This document shows positions 10,469 through 21,066 of a stretch of 64,000 bases of DNA, in pieces. Under the pieces are notes generated by a model. That model saw nothing but the letters and a program-made list of their open reading frames with translations, searched no databases and was not told where the DNA came from. Each line of letters starts with the position of its first letter. Within the stretch, counting starts at the first letter, position 1. The translations under genes were made by a program, and so were the position numbers. The DNA is from Candolleomyces eurysporus (lineage: Eukaryota > Basidiomycota > Agaricomycetes > Agaricales > Psathyrellaceae), in contig JANBPK010000738.1 of the NCBI GenBank assembly GCA_027579435.1, positions 124,001 through 188,000 on the forward strand, written 5' to 3'.

Positions 10469-12139
10469 CTACATTACAGCAGCAAACGTGAAGGAACAAG
10501 TGTCCGAAGGGAATTGCTTCGACCTGACCATCTCCATAAGCTGAATAAGAAATCCGGGATCACCGGGAAGGGAACCTCGCCTATTCCATGCCATCTCTGC
10601 AAGTTGAGCGTTTTCAATTGAGCTGGATGTTTTTCCTCGAGGCCAATCATTCACGATAAAGTCGACGAGGTTGAAAGTATCTATCAAGCGTTCTTCACTG
10701 CGATTTTGAAAATTGCGGTCGGACCTTCCGATGAGAGATTTTTCACGAGCTTTGAGGAGGGGTATATGATCCGGAGGAACATGTTCGAGTAGTTCTGTGG
10801 TCGACTTGACGATCATAATTTCGGCTGGGAGCCTTACAAGAGGTGAATCTGGAGGAAGCTTTGCCCAGTACTTGTCTTGCTGGAGAGCCTCAGCAAACTG
10901 GGCTTGTGTTCCGGAATAAATGACATATTCAAGCTTGGATGGGTCTGTGGTAGCCCCCATGATACCCAAACTCCACCAGAGCACTTCGCACTGCACCACC
11001 GTCACATTTTTGATGAGAGGTGCAGCTTGTACAACGACTTTGATAGAAGATAGGACCTCGTGAACGACGGGTGGTGTATTAACTCTGCGTTTGCACACTA
11101 GTATACGCAGTGTCTCCAACTTTGGACAGAGGATTACCTGGGAGAGGAGTCTGCAGAATTCCAGATTCGAGTCCTCCGTCGTTATGGAAAGGAGCCTCAC
11201 CAATACAACGGGATCGTCAGTGAGATGGGGAGAGAAATGTGAACCAATTCCCAATGTCCCTTCCCAATGAAAGTGCTCCAGGTTCGGGACAGCTTTCAAA
11301 ACCTCGATGATCCGCCTGGTGGACAACTCTTGGTCGGAGTGGTGGGACTCGTGGTAATAGTCTGACATTGCCAGTGTTGTGAGATTTTGCGACTGTATGG
11401 GGGTCCTCTGTACCTCGCACCCCGGCGATACGTAGGCCGGGAGGTGACGATAGCTTGGAAGTGACATGGAACCGTGGTTTGAATTTGAGGAACCAAAGAA
11501 TTCATTGATAGCGATTGGGAGAGACATGCCTGCGAGTTGTAGGGCAGTGCATCTCCGGCTCTCTTCTGCAAGCGCATGGAAGAGGGGCTTCATGAAAACA
11601 GTTCGCAGTTTTAGGGTGTCCTGCAAGCCGATTTGACTGAGTCGTGACCTGGCGCCCAGTCGTATATGGAGGCCCATCCCTCCCGATCGTGAGATGAAGG
11701 TGTGCTTCAATATGTTTGTGTAGCGATGGGAGAACTCTGTACGCTGGGTTTCAGAGAATTTGACAGAGGGAAGGGGATCGATTATGGGGTTTGGTTGAAA
11801 ATCGAAGTAGAGTCTTTGCCAAAGCTGGGGAATTCCTTCGACGATCGCTTTCCACTCTTTGCAGACGGCTTTGAGTATGTAAGCGGTGTTACACTGAGAG
11901 TCCTCATAGTCCCATTTGCGTTTCTTTTTCTTGCTGTTCTTGTTACAGTCCTGGCTTCGGCAGGTTTGTACGATTTCATGTTCGATGGGCGAATGGCGAA
12001 AGAAGTCGATGTACTCGTCCCCACAACAGTGAACGAATATTTCCTGGAGGATTTCTGGCGGATATTTCTGCGAGGGCCCACCACCGCCTTTTCGAAGTGG
12101 TTGGACCCTTTCGCGAGCTTTGCTGAATAGTCGACGCAT
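10469..12139 (-). CDS. F-box protein
   Basis: Single-exon gene, 556 residues. The N-terminal 120 residues carry an F-box-like motif (YPPEILQEIFVHCC, then AYILKAVCKEWKAIVEGIPQ and LWQRLYFDF), interrupted by a very basic loop (NKNSKKKKRKW). F-box proteins bind Skp1 and present substrates to SCF ubiquitin ligases. The rest has Leu-rich stretches typical of the large lineage-specific F-box family of Agaricomycetes (NLEHFHWEGTLGIG; ILCPKLETLRILVCKRR; APLIKNVTVVQCEVLWW), consistent with degenerate leucine-rich repeats. The frame is intact from ATG 12139 to the stop. The gene lies between a truncated and a full copy of a duplicated block, a typical unstable neighbourhood for this family. Substrate unknown. 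Confidence 0.75.
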   Translation of the reverse strand: MRRLFSKARERVQPLRKGGGGPSQKYPPEILQEIFVHCCGDEYIDFFRHSPIEHEIVQTCRSQDCNKNSKKKKRKWDYEDSQCNTAYILKAVCKEWKAIVEGIPQLWQRLYFDFQPNPIIDPLPSVKFSETQRTEFSHRYTNILKHTFISRSGGMGLHIRLGARSRLSQIGLQDTLKLRTVFMKPLFHALAEESRRCTALQLAGMSLPIAINEFFGSSNSNHGSMSLPSYRHLPAYVSPGCEVQRTPIQSQNLTTLAMSDYYHESHHSDQELSTRRIIEVLKAVPNLEHFHWEGTLGIGSHFSPHLTDDPVVLVRLLSITTEDSNLEFCRLLSQVILCPKLETLRILVCKRRVNTPPVVHEVLSSIKVVVQAAPLIKNVTVVQCEVLWWSLGIMGATTDPSKLEYVIYSGTQAQFAEALQQDKYWAKLPPDSPLVRLPAEIMIVKSTTELLEHVPPDHIPLLKAREKSLIGRSDRNFQNRSEERLIDTFNLVDFIVNDWPRGKTSSSIENAQLAEMAWNRRGSLPGDPGFLIQLMEMVRSKQFPSDTCSFTFAAVM

Positions 12140-13439
12140 TCAACGTAAAGGTTAGAATAGAAGCACCAACCATACTTTTTATCTTATCTCTCGGCAAAGA
12201 CCGAGATTCAAAATTTCATTGTCTTTTGGGTTTCTCTCCCGCGCGTTCCTTGCAAAGATTGGCTTCACGTTGCAAATAAATGAATTGTAGTTCTTTCAAA
12301 AACCATACCATAGCTACCATCGATATCGAATCAGAGCACGGGCGTGAAGATGGCCTACAAGGTCGAAAAAAAAAAAACTATATCATCGTACCTCTACCTC
12401 CTAGCGAAGACCGAAATCGCCTTGTAGGAAATTTCCAAGCATTATGTGATTATCTCTATCTCGAAAAGCAATCTATTGTCAGAATACTTGTCGCTCCGTC
12501 TACTCTCTTCTCGCTGAAAATTCATCACATTGACAGAGGGAGACGATAATAAGAGCAGGGGCCATTCCCAAACGTCAGGATCTTTGTGCTTATTCGCAGG
12601 CTGCAGGGTCTCAAGAATGAATCGATAGATATTCGGGAGCCTACCTCGTGGGAAATGGCTTAGGGTACGTCGGTCTGCTGAAACGCGGTGGCTAGATGCA
12701 ATAATTAGGGATAATTATAGCGCCAGGCCTGAAACCTCGAAGCTGGACGGATTCAAGGCTTTCATCGAGTTTGAAGGTCTACATGAGGCTGACTAGACCG
12801 TGAAAGTAGGGCTGAATTCAGAAATATCGTCAGCATACGGAGTTCGAACGCACGGAGGGTTTGGAGAAAGTTACCTGGCAAGCCCAATCCAGGTTGCCTG
12901 CATCTATGTATTGAGCGAATGAAATCATAATCAATATAAATATTCATTCACTCAGGGTGTCATCCTCCCAAGCCACCTAGGGGTAACAATCCTTGATGCT
13001 TGTGAAATTGAGACCAAGAGCCGAGACCGCAGCGCAGACTTGGTGAAAAGCTGGTCGCAAGCTTGAGGATGCGGTTTCTAGCTTCTCCTATTCGGAGGGT
13101 ACGTGTAGGACTGAATGGTCGTTGCATGGAGGGTGACACCGTCACGACCCGACGAGACGATCGGTAGGTGTCGAGGTGAGGGAGGAGAGTTGAGCGGTGG
13201 GCTCTTAGTGGCGATAGTTGGGTGAAATTACGGTGAAGAGGGCCACCTATATTCGAGTCGAGTCGTGAGGCTTGAACGAGAAAATAGGGCTGAAATCCGT
13301 GAGCGCTGGACGAGGCCGTGGTTCACTGAGTTATGGGATGGCATGGGCATGGTTGGAGGGATTACGTCTGTCCATACGGCTCTAGAAGGAGTACAGTGAC
13401 CGCCCAAGGGCGAGGCCGTGGTTCTAGAAGAATAGAAGG
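12140..13439. other. Intergenic region without recognisable genes
   Basis: About 1.3 kb. It includes a run of A at 12364-12374 and short open frames only. No splice pattern joins them into a plausible protein, and no similarity to the flanking duplicated blocks was evident. Confidence 0.4.
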
Positions 13440-16400
13440 ATACTGCATGAATTAGCCCGATTCCTTGGTCGCTCTCGGGATTGTACTTGGACCTCTTGAC
13501 TCTCGCCAATTATCGATTATCCTAGGAGCTTTTCCGGGACATTTTCGAGTTATTGAGGTAGGTACACGAGCGTCGAGCATGCTGGCCCCCGAAATAGGAG
13601 CCCATGAGTTTGGGTCCCAGTGAAAGGGGTTGATGGGACNAAACAAGGTGGGGCTGGCGGGGTTGGAAAGCCAGCCTCAGGCCAACCTCCTGGGCCCTCC
13701 TCCATCAACGACGGCCACGACGCCGTCGTCTCTCAGCTTGCTCTTTTACCACATTACCATGACCGTTTCAATCAAAGAGCTAGTCGAAAACTGCCCTTGA
13801 AGGGATTGAATATCCGTTTTCGATGAGACCGGTGAGTGTCTTTTCCTGAGCAGGGTTCCAGACAGGAAATGGCGGAGGATGGGCATTACAGTTCAGGGAA
13901 GGCTTGGCTACTCGAGCATGGCGTCGAGAAGGTGGTCGTGGCGTTGTTGGGCACCCCAGAGGCTACGATAACCTGGTAAGCCTGTTTCCCCTGATCGATG
14001 AGGCGCCTCACTGACCTGTTACGCAGTTTTTATGGTCTGCCTTGCGGCTGCGTCTTCCCGAATCTTCAAGCTTCAAGATCTCGAAAAGGCGATTGGAGGA
14101 GGTCAAAGTTGTTGGGAATTTATAAACACTCGGGGTATCGATGGCGTTGGCAGCCACAGCTGGTGGCTGACAGCACCGAACCCGGCGGCTGGCCAGAATT
14201 CAGCCACACGAAGGGGAGCTGGAACTTGAGGTGAGGCGACCGTTTTCATCTCGACTCCACGATACTACGATATTGATNCCCCCCACATGGCCAGGCTTGG
14301 GTCGTTCTGCGGGGCCCGTGCAGTTCCTGGGGCGTCAAATTCGCATCAATGATGCACTAGTGCACCGACGATCTATGCAAAGGATCCGCGGAATGCTTTG
14401 CGTCTGGCCCCACTGGGATAACGACTTCCGAGCTCTCGGACGAAACGTTCAAGCCTGTCGCAGTTGGTTCTGTCTGCCTCCGCAAAATCGGCGATATCCC
14501 GTGTCTGTCGTCGCTAGCCTGGCCTGGCCCTCTTTCGTCGACCGACCCGTCCGGGAGGAGCGGGAGGCTAATCTCGGGATCTATCCACATGAAGAGCCTC
14601 CACCCCGCTGTCTCCGTGAAAAAATTTCAAGATTCACGCATCCAGTTGCCTTCCATCCCTGTGATCGCTAGTGCTTCCGTGGAGACCCTCTTCACCAGGA
14701 TTGGACTTCGGTACTAAGGCAGCCTCACGAACAGCAGGGATTTAATTGTCTTGCCCCGGTATTCGATCGCCAGCCGTCGAGGCGGACCTCTGAGCCACTG
14801 CTGCGTGTTCTTGCCAAGGATACCCGAATAACTCTTTGGTGCTGGGGTGCCATCCATGCAGCTGTCAACTCTGTACGAGTACGGTTTGCCTTCAATCGCC
14901 TTCTTCAGATTTCTCTGGATCTCGTATCTTCCCTCCATAGGACGCTGCCAAACGTGTTCATTGCCCGGCCTTCAAGCTTCCAGGGTTCCTGGATATGAGA
15001 CGAGGAGAGACTTTGCTTTGCCTCACGGACGCTGTTGGAAGAATAGTTCCTCATCAGCAACGAGAAACTAGACTACAAGAGGGGGCATTGTGCGCGTACC
15101 TGTCGTCTAAAAGCCTGGGATCCTCTGGCAACTCTGCTCCCCCTTCGAGACTCTAGGCCGGAAGTTTTGCAGGAAGCTATCCGCAATGAGCTNGGGGGGC
15201 TTCAGCTTTCCATAGTCGAGGCGAACATCGCTCGTTCAAGTACGGCAGGATCGTAGGGAGCATATGCTTTTGGTCTGGACACAAGGTGGTGGCTGACGGT
15301 GGGCATCGAGAAGGTTTGCGGTAGTTGGCGCAAGGGTGTTGGGAAGGTTGTGTAGAGTCGATGTAGGAGCGTCTGTACGGGGACGGCGATGGGAGAGAAT
15401 GAGGAGCATTTTGGCGGACGGTGCGCGAGTGAGCGTTGGGTTGGTTATCGCTTGTGGTGATTGGGTCCTGAGAAGTACACGGTCGTGGGGCGTAAGGGCC
15501 TTGATAGCACAAGGTGTGAGAGGATATAGGGAGGGACGAGGACGAGGAGACGTCGCTTGCAGTGTGTCAGGAATGGAGTTGGCCTGTAGGGATTGGGCAA
15601 TGGAAAGTGGATGGCCTTGTACGCTTTTTTGACGGAAGATGTGTCGGACCAGCTAGACCTGTTCTTGTTCTTGCTTCTAGGCGCTTGTGGGGATGCCGGG
15701 TGGACAGAGCATTAACCTGAGTAGCAGAAGGAGTTGTTTCCCGCAAAGTCAGCCAGGCTTTCGATGTACGGGATCTAGTATGAATGACTGAAGGCGCCAA
15801 GGGGGGAGGATGGTCGGGGCACTGGAGCTTTGACGGTGGTTGTCCGCTTGTGTGTGGGCGGGTCGAGCAAACGCTTGGTGGAAAAACCGCGCTAGGTTCT
15901 TGCAGCTAATCCTTGAGCCGTGTACGGAGGAACATGCTGGCCATGTTCGTGGGCACCACGACCTTTGTGTCGACTGGAGTTCCTGGGCCGTCTGTGGTCA
16001 GTGGGTTACAGTGGGCATTAGAGCCAGTCCTTTGCCATCAAGGTTTCACACATTCTTACTCTTCGATGGCATTTCAGGCTCACGGCAATCACTACTGCTA
16101 TTCGCCCCTTCTTCATTCTGAGTTTTTCCACTACAACGCACCCATCCTTTTAGCTGAGCCCAAGAAACCGACCAGCCAAGGGAGTAGTGGTCATCTCTGA
16201 AAAAGCGTCTTTCAGTCTTCGAATTAGAGGCACACCCCCAGAGCCGGCGGCATTCTGGTTTTCGACCGCGATCTTATGACTCTGCCCTGATGTTCGTCGA
16301 CATTCTTCTCTCCTCAATTAGTGGCACCAACGGTATTCAGTTGTTTGGTCGGTTCGGAGCTCTCAAACCGTCGCCCACCTTCCTTCCTTCGCCTCGACTC

Positions 16401-17700
16401 GCCCCGAGGAATCAGCCCCCAGGAAGCAGCCCCCCCCCTCCAGTGTGCTGCAATCCTGGGCTAGGCCACGGTCGCTGCCAGCGGCCTTGCAATACTGCGT
16501 AGGCTGCGAGCATGACGTCGTCGACACCCTCGATTGTGCCTTATCGCCGTCACTCCTCCCCTGAACCTTCTANTTTTTTCTTCGAGCCTGGACCTACCTC
16601 TTCTCTCTCCTCGCAGCAAACTCTATCGACGGACCATGCTACGCTATACCATCCTTTCGTTTCAGATGGTGATCGGCATCACCTCAAGAGTAATCTAAAA
16701 ATGCCTGCTGCCCAGCTCACCCATGGCCCACGTCGCGCACTTCGCATGCTTACGCCCCCTCCGCAGAGAATTTTGACTGCTGGCGGGCGTCCGAGCTACA
16801 TGATCTCCTGCAACTCCGCTCCTGGGATTCATTCGGATGGTGACGATTCCGCTGCCAGCAAGATGCGGTTACGCATCCATTTGAACCAGACCGCTGCTTT
16901 GCTTGCAAAGGTTCGTGTCAATATTGCCATCTCCTGTTGTCCGTGGACGAGCGACTGATTGGATTTGAGTAGAGCATGAAACAGACCGCCATGCTCTCAG
17001 ACTCAGATGCGTTTGAGGTGGAAGTGGTTGAGCGGCACCCTCTGCCTCTCCTTCAAAAGAAGCCTTGTCCTTTTCTTTGCCTGTTGTTCTGTGTTCGCGG
17101 ACGAAGGACAGCTGATCGATCGTCGACATTGCAGTGCCTTCGCAAACCTGCGGAAGTTCCGTGCCGCTGGGCGTGCTATTTCCTGAACCGACAGATTGAA
17201 TAGAAATGTCAGGTCTTCAATGGCAACGGTGAACGAATTCGAGATCTCTTCACTTTTTCAGGGTGGCTTACTCGCTAGGCATTTTACTTCTTGATCGGGT
17301 TCGGCGTCGCCTGCTTGTGATACATATCTTAACCTCCACTCATTCAATTTATTAGCTGTACATTTTGGTCTGCTTCTGGCTTGCCTTTGCTGCATTCTGG
17401 CCTTTGGGATAGAGTTTGCGATAGATGCATTGGTCTCCTTCGTCGTGCATACACAGTCGGATTGGAACATGATTTCTGCCTTCAGTGTTGCTCTTCGACG
17501 ATGGTTGCTTGGCCTGGCCCCTTTACATCGATCTTGAAGCACCCGAACAATAGCAAAAAAAGAGAAAGAAATTTATTCATTTTCAGGTCAGAGTAGTATA
17601 CACAGTGCAATCGACCGAGTGAAAGAGGTTGGTGAGAAAAATGAGTGCCAGTGCGGGAAACCGAAGAGAGAAATGAATTGGGAGGGGTTGGGGGACTCGA
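13440..17700. repeat. Tandem duplicated block A (diverged)
   Basis: This block aligns in order with 17940-21066 at what looks like roughly 60-75 percent identity. Landmarks in both: GATTATCCTAGGA-type text (13516, 18009), GGTAAGCCTGTTTCCC (13976, 18441), GGGCGTCAA...ATGATGCA (14330, 18784), CTTCAGCTTTCCATA versus CTGAAGCTTTCCATA (15199, 19807), and CAGTTGTTTGGTCGGT (16339, 20658). Most of the block has no intact long reading frame. Scattered proline-rich open frames on the minus strand (15177-15512, and 19756-20043 in block B) may be gene remnants. The only credible gene is the small family member at 16512. Confidence 0.7.
16512..17203 (+). CDS. Unrecognised small protein, family copy 2
   Basis: Homologue of the small gene at 8950, about 209 residues. 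Exon 1 16512-16910 (SPEPS near the start, a PPPQRILTAGG patch), intron to 16972, then SMKQTAMLSDSDAFEVEVV. Copy 1 has a second intron after ...RPFWAW. Here the equivalent GT donor reads TT, but the would-be intron (about 51 bases, still ending in CAG) is a multiple of three without stops. The frame reads through it to the stop at 17203 (CYFLNRQIE). One N lies in exon 1 at 16573. Function unknown; no signal peptide or known domain. Conservation of the start, the first intron and the acidic SDxDAFxVEVV motif between copies supports real coding history. Confidence 0.45.
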
Positions 17701-17939
17701 GCTCTATCAAGCATGATGTCGGGCCCGATGTCGGGCCCAGTACCGTCTCCTGTGAAGCAATACGAATTCCATGTACGATATGATTGCTTACCGTCTACTT
17801 GTCCCTTAATACTCATAGGGATCAAGTCAGTTCTGCCCACTGATGCAAGGCACAGTGAACTAGCATGCGGTACATCAGCGCTCAGCGTCAAGAATGTAGT
17901 GAGAGTGATCGAACATCTCTCAAAGGTGTACGGTCGCAA

Positions 17940-20900
17940 ACCCGAGAGTGAGGCCGCCCGATTTCTGACTTGGGCTCGGATTTGCACTTGGAGTTCTTGA
18001 CCGACTATTGATAATCCTAGGAATTATTTTCAAGCCATTTTTGAGCCCTTGAGGTTGAGCATCGAGACTTGGAATTCGAAATGGAGCCGGAGGGAGGGTT
18101 GATGGAGGGACAAATAATACGGCAGCGCCGTCACCGTTGGAAAGGGTCCAACCCATCATGCATCAACGACCACCATGACTGGATTTCTTGGCTTCCCAAC
18201 TCTCTTCAATTTTTTACCATGCTTGCTTCATTCAAAGAGATAGATGAATACGAACTTTCCAAAGGATATATTCATGGCGACTTGGTGGACTGAGCGCAAT
18301 TGGGTTGATGCTGGATAGCGGTGTTCACCCCAAGTGACGACGGTTTTTGGACAGGAGATAGCGGTGGATGGGCTTGATGCTTCAGGAGTGCCAGACTACT
18401 CGAGGATGGGATTAGAATGTGTTCGACGCCACGCTACACTGGTAAGCCTGTTTCCCTGGTGGATGGATGGCCTCACTGACGCGTAGACCTAGACGCAGCC
18501 ACCTAGCAGGCCTCAAAACCTCCCTAATTTTCAAGACTTTTGCAGGGCTGTTCGGCACTGTGAAAGAGGCGGATGAAGAAACGGAGATTCTGAAACGACC
18601 TCGAAGCACCGATGGCGTTGGCGGCCGACCACCGAAGTGGACTTGGAGACCAGAATTCAACCACATAAAGCGGGATTGGGACTTGGGGCCCTGAGGTGAG
18701 AGTGACCGATTCTATTTCGATCGGTTTTCTCATTCTGCGACTTCAGCCTCGCATACTTCTGCCCTGCGCGTGCGTACGGCTCCTGGGCGTCAAGTTTGCA
18801 TCAGTGATGCAGAAGTTCACCAATGCTCTATGCAAGCGCCCTACAAATCCTTTGCATCTGGCATGACTATATCTCAACTTCCCAGCGCCCAACGTGTTTC
18901 AAACGACCAGGCAGTCTCCAAAGTCACCCAAACGGCCCATCCAGGTGTTCTTGATTGAGTCTGCCTTCCCTTGACCCGGATTGGCGAAAGTGCACCTTGG
19001 CCCTTGGCGGTTTTTACTGGCCCCAGTGGTCCCCGCCCTCGCTCAAACGAATTCGTTGGGAGGATGCGGCACGGTCTTGGATGCATTCGCCCGTATGAAG
19101 AACTTCCGTCCCGTGGTGGAAATGGATGGGGAGTCGACTCACCCAGCCACCCTTCCCTCATGAGCCATCACTACTCGCGATCACTTAGCCGCAGACACCC
19201 TGTCCGCCAACAGGCTGAAGACCGCCGACGGATCAAGGTCTCAGCATAGCGAAGAGCGACAGCTTCACGGGCGGCAGCAACCGCGTCACTTCCACTGCTC
19301 GATTGTTACCCATCGACCTCCGGCCACAGCAAGTTGTCGCGAATGATAACCGAAGAATTTCTCCCGTGTTGAGGGACCATCGTCTGGCCGGCATGCAAAT
19401 CGTCTTTCGGAGCGTCGTGGTAAGCCCCTATTATCACCTCTCTAGTTGCCCTGGTTTTCATGACCTCATCTCCACAGGACGCGTGCTAAAGTTCTGTCAG
19501 TTGCATCCTTGGCTCAGAGAGACAGGTGTTCGGCTCAGGTTCCATGGCAAGAAGCCTCGATAGTGCCTGGACACAAGGACAAGGATGGGCCTTTCCTCTC
19601 CGCATCGACGCTGTTCAAACAGCAGATGTCTGTTCATCTCATCAGTAACTGGGAGGCTAGTAAAGGAAGCTTGGCGTACGCACCTGCTATCCATAGGCAG
19701 GTCCCCTGGCAGCGTCCTTCCTTTCTCCGCCTCCCTCCGAGGTTGTCTGGCAGGTCTACAGTAACACAAGCCGGAGGCTGCAGTCAGGCGGGATTGGTAC
19801 CGATGGCTGAAGCTTTCCATACCCGAGCTGGATAGTATTCGTTCGAGCATGCTGTCTGGGGCATTTGCGGCTATGATAGGCATATGGCTGATTCGGGGTT
19901 GTGGCGGTTGGCACATGAGAAGTTGAGGGTTGTAGGGGCCGTGGTGGTAGCAGGTGTGGGAGGGGTGCAGGAGGAGGACGAGGAGCTATTGCTTTCAGCG
20001 CGTCAGGACGGGTTGGAATCGTTTGCTTATGATGATTAGGCAATGGAAGGCGGATCGCCGTAGATGGTTGAGTGACAGAGGATGTGCAGGACCAGGAAGC
20101 CGTTCTTCATCTTGCCTCTGGGCGCTTGCGGAGACGTTGGGTGGACACGCATCAGTCCGTTTGGCAAAAGGCGGTTGCTTCCTGCAGCTTCAGTCAGCCT
20201 TTTGGTATATGGACCCAGCATAAAAGACGTAGGAAGGTACTGTGGAAGGACGGTGAAAGCCCTTGAGTTTTGACGGCAGTTGTTCGCTTATGTGGGCGGG
20301 TCGACCAACCGCAGGGGGCAAACGCGGCTTCAAGATCTTTCACCCAGTCGTCCAGCCTTGCATGAAGGACGATCGCGGTCCTGGCTGCAAGCAGCTCGAC
20401 GTTTCGGCCAACTGGAAATTCTGGGCCGTTTGTGGTCGTCTAATTACGGCAATCGCTCCTGTTACTCGCCCCCGTCCAAAGCACCTATCCTTTTGTGCGG
20501 ACTCGAAAACGATCAGCTCTCTAGCCAAGGGTTAGCAGCTCTGCCGGATTCACTGCTTCAAGGCCAGCATCCCAGGGCTTTCGGTCGTGGCTCACAATTC
20601 TGCTTTAAATGTTGGTAAACATTATTTTCCACTCAATGCAAGTCACCAATGATTTTCAGTTGTTTGGTCGGTCGCACATCTCAACAGCATCACCTTCCTT
20701 TTCTCCCCTTCCTCCTGTCTGTATTCGCCCCAGGAAGCAGCCTCCCCCTTCACTGTGCTGCAAACCTGGGCTAGGCTACGCGTCGCTACGAGCAGCCTGC
20801 CAGCACTTCGACGCCCGTGAACATGATGCCGTTGACACCCTCCGCTGCGTCGTATCACCTTCACCCTTCGCCCGAACCCTCCATTTTTCACTTCGAGGCT

Positions 20901-21066
20901 GAAGCTGCCTCTCACCTGGCCTCCTCACTACAAACGCTATCTACCAACACTTCTACTCTTCATGTTCCTTGCTACTTATATACTGACTGGAAATATCGTA
21001 AAAATTACTCAAAAATGTCTAATATCAACCCTCCACGTCGCCCGCCTCGTATCCGAGCACCTCTTC
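17940..21066. repeat. Tandem duplicated block B (diverged)
   Basis: Second copy of the block at 13440-16510. It ends inside the first exon of the membrane-protein gene, where homology to the small gene family stops at 21066. From 17940 to 20820 it holds only short open frames, with no recognisable gene. The stretch 17204-17940 between the blocks also lacks a credible gene. The end of the block supplies the upstream region and start codon of the downstream gene. Confidence 0.7.

Noticed and set aside
13440..20820. Retrotransposon or DNA transposon as the source of the duplicated blocks
   Set aside because: No reverse transcriptase, integrase or transposase motif and no terminal repeats were seen; direct tandem duplication explains the order.
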